From assembly GCA_001931875.2 (NCBI GenBank), contig MSJH02000556.1:186001-250000 (forward strand): 64,000 nucleotides of DNA. Reading direction: 5' to 3'. Shown piece after piece: positions 56,800-64,000 of the stretch. Both the position numbers and the translations under genes were made by a program. Positions within the stretch are counted from its first letter, which is position 1, and every line of letters starts with the position of its first letter. Below the pieces are notes generated by a model. It did not search any database. It saw only the letters and a list, made by a program, of their open reading frames with translations, and was not told where the DNA came from. Origin of the DNA: Byssochlamys sp. IMV 00236. Its lineage: Eukaryota; Ascomycota; Eurotiomycetes; Eurotiales; Thermoascaceae.

Positions 56800-58276
56800 T
56801 CAAATTTCTGGCAATATCTTCATCAATCCTTTGACAAGCTCGCCATTTTCCTGGTCGGTACCAACGGTGATCCGCAGACAACCTTCACAATGCGGCATCA
56901 TTCCAACGTACCGAACCGAAATGCCATAGTCTTCCTGCAGCTTCTGAGCGGTCAACTCAGCGCGCATTGAGTCAGGAGCATTGGAAGTCCGACTCAGAAT
57001 AGGTAGAAGGATAAAGTTGGCTTCTCCTGCCCCAAGTGGCTTTCCGATGCCGAGCTCAGCCATGCTGGGTTCTGTCAGCGCTCGAGTAAGAGACTCTTGG
57101 TTGGCAACTACTTTCTGCACAAGCACTTTCTGTGACCGCCGGCCATCTGGAGACATGCCTGCTAGGGCCAGAATGGAGGTGGTGGTTGGAATGCAGTACG
57201 GCACTTGAACTTTATCCAACATCTTAATGGTTTCTGGATGGGCGAATGCTATCCCGAGACTATGCTAGTCAGTTTGGAAGGACGTAATAAGAAAGGGAAA
57301 ATAGAAAAATAAAATAAAATAACGATAGAAAGGATCTTACCGAAGACCAGCCAGTCCTGGGCCCTTGCTGAAGGTTTGGATTACGATGAGATTTGCATAC
57401 TCTGAGAAGAGATTCAACGATGTTGCCGTGTCTGGGTGGTTGGCGTAGTCGATATAGGCTTCGTCGACGACCACGTATCCGTTGAAACCTTTCAAGCTGT
57501 CAGTGGATATCATGTTCTCTGTCAAATTACATCGACTTACCTGGATAGTCCAGCACTGCTTGGATATCCTCCAGTGGAATCAGTGTTCCCGTTGGGTTAC
57601 CCGGAGACGCCAGGAAAACCAGCTTTACGTTAGGATTGTTATCTAGTTCCTTATAGATCTGTTGAACCAATCAGATCTTAATGCAGCAGACACAACCAAG
57701 TATGAATTCATACCTCCTTCAGTTTCAAGTTGAAAGAAGCATCCAAGGGACATGGCACTGTATCTGCCTGGTTCAGCGCAGCCCGAAACATGTACAGTCC
57801 GAACGTTGGGGGTGTAACTAGAATAGCATCCAACCCTGGTCGACAAGTGACTCGTATGACCAGATCAATGATATCAGCGGCCCCTGTTCCCAGACAGATC
57901 ATCTCCTTTGTAATTCCTGCAATTTAAATTCACCATTAGCAAAGAGGCTCAATGAAGAAATTATTCTTAAAAGCTAGTACATACCCCATTGCTTCTTGGA
58001 GTCTGCAATAAGGCTCTTCAACTTCGCCTGTGACGCCGACGGGTACCGATTGAGAGGAGTGGCTCCCGCAAAGATAGAGCCCAGCAAGTGATCGGTGTCT
58101 CCATCGTTATTCACCTTTGTCAGCGATTCGAGACAAGTCCCGAACGAATTCTCATTGGCATCGAGAAGAATCTTGCTGCGGGCCTGGAGCTCATCCGAGG
58201 TGCTCGTGATGAACTTGGGCAAAACGAGGATGTTAGGACGAATGGCCTTTTCCAAAGAAAAGTGTGCGGGTTTCAT
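56800..58276 (-). CDS. Histidinol-phosphate aminotransferase-like enzyme
   Basis: Minus-strand exons are 57985-58276, 57714-57916, 57541-57658, 57341-57488 and 56800-57259 (406 residues), all in phase. It is a fold-type I PLP aminotransferase of the HisC/His5 family. Visible motifs are ILLDANENSFG, the TPPTFGLYMF loop, LASPGNPTGTLIPLEDI, VVVDEAYIDYA and the PLP lysine K246 in QTFSKGPGLAGLRLGIAFAH. Family reaction: imidazole-acetol phosphate plus glutamate to histidinol phosphate. The loops are diverged from canonical fungal His5 (for example SLTKVNNDGDTDHLLGSIFA), and the gene sits among accessory oxidoreductases. It may therefore be a paralog with another substrate. An in-frame ATG at 58351 would add 25 residues (MTYRSFSERTILNHTSPVFR). 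Confidence 0.88.
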
Positions 58277-59357
58277 TCTGTCACGAAATGTCCTGAAGAC
58301 AGGAGAAGTATGGTTTAGAATTGTTCGTTCACTGAAACTTCTGTAGGTCAAAAATTCATGAGATAGCAGGAGCTAGCAAAGAGATGAAATAGGGAAGTCT
58401 TGCAAAGCAGACGAAGCCACTGTACCTGCAGCTGTCAAATTAGACAAAGCGGATGGAGGAGACAAAGCAGCAACAGGTAGCAAAACAGATGAAATGACAC
58501 TGGAACAGACAAAGTGAATGGAGCTGCGATCGATATCTGTCTAGATCCCGTGACTCTGGTGTGGCTGTCTCCTTCCTTTCTGTTTGTATAGCTCTTTGTT
58601 TATTCTGTTGTATTACTTTAGTCGAGAATTCACCGAAAGGAACAGCAATATCTGATCATTAAACTGCCTCCATAAAGGGTTTATTGATAATGAGAGCAAT
58701 AGTATCTCTGATAATCGAGGATAAGTAAATTAGAAAACTCCAAGATGGCAATTTATCAAGAATCAAGATACCTCCTACAGATCTCACATAGGCATTGAAA
58801 AAAATGACTGGATAGATCTAGTAAATATGAGCTAAGTGAGCTGTGAGTCGTATTATCTAGGTAATTTGAATATTCCATCTGTATTTCCGTTACTTTCACA
58901 ATGGGGTTCCGATTTCTTATGCAGGAAAGCTGGTGGTCAAAGTCAAGCTTCTATAGCCCAGATAGATCACCAGCTACCACTTATCCTTAAAACACAACAC
59001 GAAGGAAGATCTATCAAAATTTTGACTTTGAATACTGTTCATTGGCCGATCGCTGTTGGCATATTTCTACGTTTTCAGGGTCTAGGACGGACCTGATTCA
59101 TTTCCGCACATGATTGTCCTTTTTAATACATTTATATGTACCCTAATTCGTAAGAAATAGCGTTAGAAGCAGCGGATTACACATTAAAAGGATCAACTTC
59201 ATCATGGCTAAATTCTTCTAAAGAAAACTAAGTGTCCTGAATCATCATCATGGAACCCAGTGCGTGGGAAAGCCTTCTTAGTGTCCTTGGTAGGGAGTCC
59301 CCGAGAGCAATTATAGCACGAATAGCTCTTCTCCATTTTACCTCCACGAGGGATTTT
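58277..59357. other. Intergenic spacer
   Basis: About 1.1 kb between the aminotransferase start and the oxygenase stop. The first 300 nt include repeated GACAAAG-type words (AGACAAAGC near 58443, GACAAAGC near 58461 and GACAAAGTG near 58507), possibly imperfect tandem units. No gene was seen. Confidence 0.45.
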
Positions 59358-60531
59358 CTAGACAGCAATTGGTGTAGCAAGAGTGTCAATTGTATCATTC
59401 CTCTCTGCGCTGTAGCTGTCCGTACCTGTGCGGAAAGCGATATTGTCCTGTCTGACAGTATCGTTACTTGGAGAAGTTTGATGAGCGGGCGAGACTTCGT
59501 GGCCAGCAGCTTGCTCCTTCTTGTGGTGTTCCATGACGACCTCGCGCACAGTACTCTGGAAGTAAAGAGGTCCCATTTCCTTCTCCGGGTGAAGCTCGCC
59601 GTTGACAAAGACACCAGCGTTCAGGTTCTTCTGGGTGTTAACGCACAAGTATTTGTCCTCAGACATGATTCGTTTATACATGTCGCTGATAAGATTGAAG
59701 TCTTGATCGCTAGAATTCTTATTGCGGTAGACTTCATATCGCATTACTGATTTAGTGGGGCTGATGGGAGTAAATCGCTGTATGAAGAAAAAGTGAGGGC
59801 TGAAGAGGTCAGCAATGTTTCAAGAAACCATAGTGGGAGTGATATACTCACGAAATGTTAAAAGAGGCATTGGGCCAGAAGTAAGTAACGGCTATCCGGA
59901 AGCCCTTCTCGATCTGCTCGGGTCGCGCGGCGCCGTAGTGTTGGATGTGACCGGCCTTGGTTTTCACATAGTAGGAGTTAAGATCAGCAATCGTGGGAAT
60001 ATCGGGGTGGGCGACCAGGCAGTGGTAGCACTCGTTGTAGTTGTCGGCCAGAATCTTCCAGTTGAACTCTCCATCTTGATCCCACGTGTGGTCAAAGACG
60101 TAATCTTCGAAATTATAATAGTCGAATCGGGGCTGCTCATCGACACCATCAAAGTCGTCCTTCCAGGCAACATCGGGGGTCTCGCCGGCGTCCAAGTTGA
60201 CCCAGATAAAACCGTTCCTGTCAACGTGGACATGGATAGGGAAGTTGTCACTCTTATGGAAAGCATTGATGCTTCCTTGGTGGTCCTTGGAGACGATGAA
60301 ATCGTAGCCGGCGATATCATATTCAACAAAGTCACCGGGATTGGCGACTCTATGCTTATGCGTTGTGAGGAGCCATTTCCGGGAAAAGATAGATCGTCGT
60401 TCAAGCTCAAACATCTCCTGGGAGGTATACCAGGAAGCGGGCAAAGCACGGACAGGCTTTTTGCTGTCATGCTTCGCAAGATCGTTCTCCACTGTTGCAG
60501 AGGTACCGAAGAAGTTCCTCAAGAAAGACAT
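59358..60531 (-). CDS. Rieske-type oxygenase lacking the Rieske cluster
   Basis: Minus-strand exons are 59852-60531 and 59358-59799 (373 residues); the 52 nt intron joins ASFNIS to PHFFFIQRFTPISP. Resembles the choline/carnitine monooxygenase-like aromatic-ring-hydroxylating alpha subunits: N-terminal WYTSQEMFELERRSIFSRKW, then FVEYDIAGYDFIVSKDHQG, FPIHVHVDRNGFIWVNLDAG, and a catalytic-domain mononuclear iron site with H170-x4-H175 (NYNECYHCLVAHPD). The [2Fe-2S] Rieske motif (C-x-H, then C-x2-H) expected right after INAFH is missing. The chain runs INAFHKSDNFPIHVHV, with the junction at H92/K93 (60256/60255), and no unassigned DNA is left there to encode it. Family members are usually about 420-430 residues, so roughly 45-50 residues are gone in frame. 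Electron entry should be impossible; it may be inactive, or act differently. An in-frame ATG at 60552 is an alternative start. Confidence 0.85.
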
Positions 60532-61413
60532 TGTGGATACAATAGGGGCCAAATATACGTCTTTCCAAGTAAGAGAAGGAAAGAAGATCGAGTCTTTTGA
60601 GCCCTAACTCTGACAATTGAAGTGTGTTTTGGAGGTTCTGTTGACAACCCTCGAACTTCCAGGCATCTGCTCTTCTAAATAGCCATCGCGACCAGCTTGA
60701 CATGTAGTTCACCACGCCATATCATATCGATTACACCGGCAATCAACCGTTTGAATCCGATGCCGATGATGTTTGGATACTCATAGAAATCCCAGTGGCC
60801 AATTTTAACGTGCATTAAGCCCAGGAACCGATCACTTGACCGGCTGCGATCCCGGCGGGACCGAATACCTTAAAAAGGTTATCAAAACACTGACTGCCGT
60901 AGAACATCAAGAGTCCAGACCCAGGAATGTTTGTGCTAAAAAGGGGAGCGGATGCAATCCTTGATTCACTGACTGCCTCCCAGAATGCCCTCTACATAAT
61001 TCCATATCGAGCTATAGAGAACATCGGATCTAACCCCCCTTTTGCATAAAACGGTCCTACGTCGAGTTTTCAATCTTCTTCTTATTTGCATACGGGATAA
61101 TGTGCCCCGTGGCCTGTGATCATCCTACCAACGATTACGGTTCTTGCTTGCCGATTCTATCTTTGTCCGTCTGCCCCCAGTCATCAACCTTAGTTGATTA
61201 TGGGACTTTTAACTTATTATTATATTATGCTTAATGCTGCGCGTTGGAAAGATGTGCTCAAAGTAGATATAAGAAATTCCTGGGAACAAATCAAACCTTG
61301 ATGATGAACATATATGTTCGTTATTATGACGATATCGCAGTGCAAGGATCTTCTCTAATAGTCATGTCTATTCGCACGGGTATAAAAAATAATTACAATA
61401 AAGTCCTGTCCCA
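60532..61413. other. Intergenic spacer
   Basis: About 0.9 kb between the oxygenase start and the fuconate dehydratase stop. It holds the oxygenase promoter on the left and AT-rich 3' flank on the right. No gene was recognised. Confidence 0.5.
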
Positions 61414-62983
61414 TCAAATACGAGGACCTTCCAAAATCGGCTTCGCAGCGTCTGTCTTCCACCAACTCTTCCCCTCTTCTCCGGGGAAGGAGAACTCATC
61501 CATGCTCTGCGCTTTCATCTCCACGCTGTATCCGGGCTCCATGGGTGTCACATAGTATCCATCCTTCACGCTGGCAGGGTGCTTGAAATGCTCGTGTAGA
61601 TGATCGACGTATTCCAGCACGCTCTTTTTTCCACTTACGACGACGTAATCGATCGTGCTCAAATGCTGAGTGTACTCGGGTAAGCCAACACCGCCGGAGT
61701 GAGGGACAATCGGAACGCCAAATTTACGCGCGAGAAGGAGGATCGCAAGAACTTCGTTCACACCACCGACACGGCAAGCGTCTGCTTGGAGAACTGTTAG
61801 AGCACCAGCTTGTAGGAGCTGTTTGAATATAACGCGGTTCTGGCACATCTCTCCCGTCGCAACGCCAATGGGGCCGTAAGGTGTGTTAGCAAGGGCTTTC
61901 TTGATCGCGGCGTGACCGAGGATATCATCGGGGGAGGTCGGCTCTTCGATGAACCAGGGCTTGAATTCCGCAAGTTGTTGCATGTACTCGATGGCCTCTG
62001 GGACGGACCAAACCTGGATAGATGTGAGTATTTCGAAAACCGCAAATGAGAAATGCTCAACGTAGGCCTACCTGGTTTGCGTCCACCATGAGGATGTTCC
62101 CCTTATCGTATCCAATGGCTTCTCTGGCAATCTTCAACCTCCTCCTGTCTGATTCGACGCCGCCACCGACCTTCAGCTTGAAATGCTTGTATCCGAGCTT
62201 GACACTCTCTTCCAGAAGCGCCTTCAACTTTTCTTCTGAGTAGCCCAACCATCCGGCACTTGTGGTGTAGGCGGGGACGGCCTTGCTCTGTTCAGCCTCC
62301 TTGATGCGCTCCTGCTTACCGGGTTCGACCTCTTTCAGCAGCGCGATAGCTTCTTCCGGCGTCAAAGCGTCGGTGATGTAGCGGAAGTCAATGCAGCGAA
62401 CAAACTCTTCTGGAGTCATTTCTGCAACTATCCGCCAGACGGGCTTGCCCAACGTCTTCGCCCACAAGTCCCAGAGAGCGTTGACAACAGCTCCGAGAGC
62501 AAGATGGATAACACCCTTTTCCGGACCAATCCATCTTAGCTGACTGTCAGAAACGAGATATCTCCATGTCTTGCCCCAATCAGCTGCTAAGTCGTCCAAT
62601 TCCTTGTCGATCACTAAGGGAGCAAGCTGAGCAATCGCAGCGCAGACGATCTCGTTGCCGCGGCCAATGGTGAATGTCTGTCAGGAGCAACAGTGTCAGC
62701 AGACTCCTTATACGATCCTAGTTATTGTGTCTGCAAAAGCGCGTACCATTCCGTGTCCAGCGTGTTCCGAGTCGGTATGCAGGATACAGTATGCCGCAGA
62801 ATAATCACCAGCCGCGTTCATCGCATCCGATCCTGTCTTGTCGAGGGAGGTCTCCGGGGTGGTCAGCCATCGCAACCAAAGAGCTCAGGGAGCAGACAGA
62901 AACCGTATGGGGACATGTTCTGAAGATTGTGGACATACCGGAAACCTCACATCCCGCGTGGTAAAACTTGTGATTTTCACCAT
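61414..62983 (-). CDS. L-fuconate dehydratase (enolase superfamily)
   Basis: Minus-strand exons are 62939-62983, 62747-62851, 62072-62677 and 61414-62013 (451 residues), phases all zero. The spliced N-terminus reads VKITSFTTRDVRFPTSLDKT, GSDAMN, and HGMTFTIGRGNEIVCAA. Catalytic features of the mandelate-racemase group are in place: the K217-x-K219 pair (HFKLKVGGG), metal ligands in MVDANQ, WFIEEPTSPDD and VATGEMCQNR, and H357 in VPHSGGVGLPEY with its partner Asp in QADACRVGGVNE. Family reaction: L-fuconate to 2-keto-3-deoxy-L-fuconate, part of oxidative L-fucose/L-rhamnose-type sugar-acid catabolism. Cytosolic. No other gene of that pathway is visible in the window. Confidence 0.93.
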
Positions 62984-64000
62984 CGTGTCTTGTTTTGGCC
63001 GAATTTTGCAATTGTGACCTCTCTAATTCAACCTCTCCCGTGAGGACAGCTGCACTCAGACTCAAATCGCCCAATTGATCCTGTTTCTCGTCACAGAAGC
63101 CGTCTGACAATGGAGCAGCAGATCGGACGCGATTAATAAATAACGGAGACAAGCTCGCGACTAAATACGTCACCGGAACACCAAATCATGCAATAATAAT
63201 GGGAAAGTAGAAACAGCATTCTCCCCGGGTAAACAGCAGCCTATATATGAGCTTTGGAAAAGTTCTCCTCCACGTTAGACCCGTTATAAATAACCCCTTC
63301 TTCCATCACCCGACGGCATAGTAATATGGTGTTCTTCGTCGCGGGGCCTTTCAACAACCCCGCGCTCAACGCCGACTGGTGGATAAATTACCTTCGGTCG
63401 GACTACTTGCCGTTCCACCAACCAGTTGGCTCCGTTTAAAGCCGGAGTTGGTCCGATTTGGACTATTTGATATGGAAATTAACCGGCACTCAATCTTTTA
63501 GTTCGTGTACTACACCAGACTATATTTGATTGTTCGACCACCATATTTACTATTTATTTCAGTGACATGATTGGTAAACATATCCGCTGTCGGGATTATT
63601 CCGGCCTATACAACAATACAAGGCGCTGTGAGAATGACCATCAGAAGTAAATCGCGATTCCATACATGGAGTAAATATCCGATGTCCCCAGACCTACCAG
63701 ACTCATTTAGAGAATCACCAAGAACAAATTCAGCAAAGTACTGGAACAATGCTGAAACATGACCTTCCTGTCATCATTTGTACCATGTGAAGCAGTCCTT
63801 GCCATCCATCTGGACCAGTTCCTGTGGAAGGCACGCCTCATGGTCTGTGCATGGTCCCAACGGTCCGGATACCATCCTACCTCATTCCCAGTCAAGGATA
63901 CGAGTGACTTTAGTGAGCGAACATAAAGTCCAGCCGTTTATTTCCCTCGTCCTTTGTATTTGAGACATAGTCGATCTTCTCATCCTCTGTGAGCGCATTC
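62984..64000. other. Right-edge intergenic region
   Basis: About 1.0 kb upstream of the fuconate dehydratase start. It contains C/G-rich promoter-like words around 63330-63450 (several CCG/CGG near each other, compatible with Zn2Cys6-type sites but not proven). Small ORFs at 63571-63963 are unsupported. A gene may continue beyond the window edge. Confidence 0.4.

Overview
The window looks like chromosomal DNA of a filamentous ascomycete, most likely Eurotiales and Aspergillus-like. The evidence is intron-rich genes with short GT-AG introns (mostly 52-95 nt), short intergenic spacers carrying CT-rich and AT-rich microsatellites, and gene families typical of that group: an HPPK/DHPS fusion, an NDT80/PhoG factor, an HSPA12-like Hsp70 and an FCY2-type permease. 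No tRNA, rRNA, CRISPR array or intact transposon was recognised. Two 20-N gaps (18490-18509 and 31392-31411) interrupt the assembly. I rebuilt exon structures by hand from splice sites and reading frame; exon sums are multiples of three in all complete models.

Layout: 0.1-2.5 kb, a WD40/DUF2415-like gene (-). 3.3-5.5 kb, mitochondrial Hsp70 (+). 8.2-9.6 kb, a C2H2-like nuclear protein (+). 10.5-11.9 kb, an Rkm5-type protein methyltransferase (-). 13.4-15.7 kb, a long-chain acyl-CoA synthetase (+). 16.6-16.9 kb, a 68-residue membrane microprotein (+). 20.7-22.6 kb, an NDT80/PhoG transcription factor (-). 22.6-29.8 kb, a 7 kb stretch without an intact gene, possibly holding a decayed gene. 29.8-30.9 kb, eIF3g (-). 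31.6-35.4 kb, an HSPA12-like Hsp70 (-) divergent from an unknown coiled-coil protein (+). 36.7-38.4 kb, a purine-cytosine permease (-). Near 40.0-40.45 kb, an AT-rich repeat relic next to an orphan gene (40.7-41.7 kb, +). 42.5-44.1 kb, HPPK/DHPS for folate synthesis (-). 45.1-46.4 kb, nitronate monooxygenase (+). 47.2-49.0 kb, a Glo3-type ArfGAP (-). 49.8-50.7 kb, Tim21 (+). 51.1-52.4 kb, an AhpD-like protein (-). 53.4-63.0 kb, an accessory metabolic segment: TauD/TfdA dioxygenase (+), EBP-type isomerase (-), a diverged histidinol-phosphate aminotransferase (-), a Rieske-type oxygenase that has lost its Rieske cluster segment (-) and L-fuconate dehydratase (-).

The left two thirds is mostly housekeeping: mitochondrial import and chaperoning (mtHsp70, Tim21), translation (eIF3g, Rkm5), trafficking (Glo3), lipid activation and folate. 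The right end mixes oxidoreductases and a sugar-acid dehydratase and looks like an accessory catabolic neighbourhood. The most notable observation is the oxygenase at 59.4-60.5 kb. Its mononuclear iron site is intact, but the whole C-x-H/C-x2-H segment appears cleanly missing in frame.
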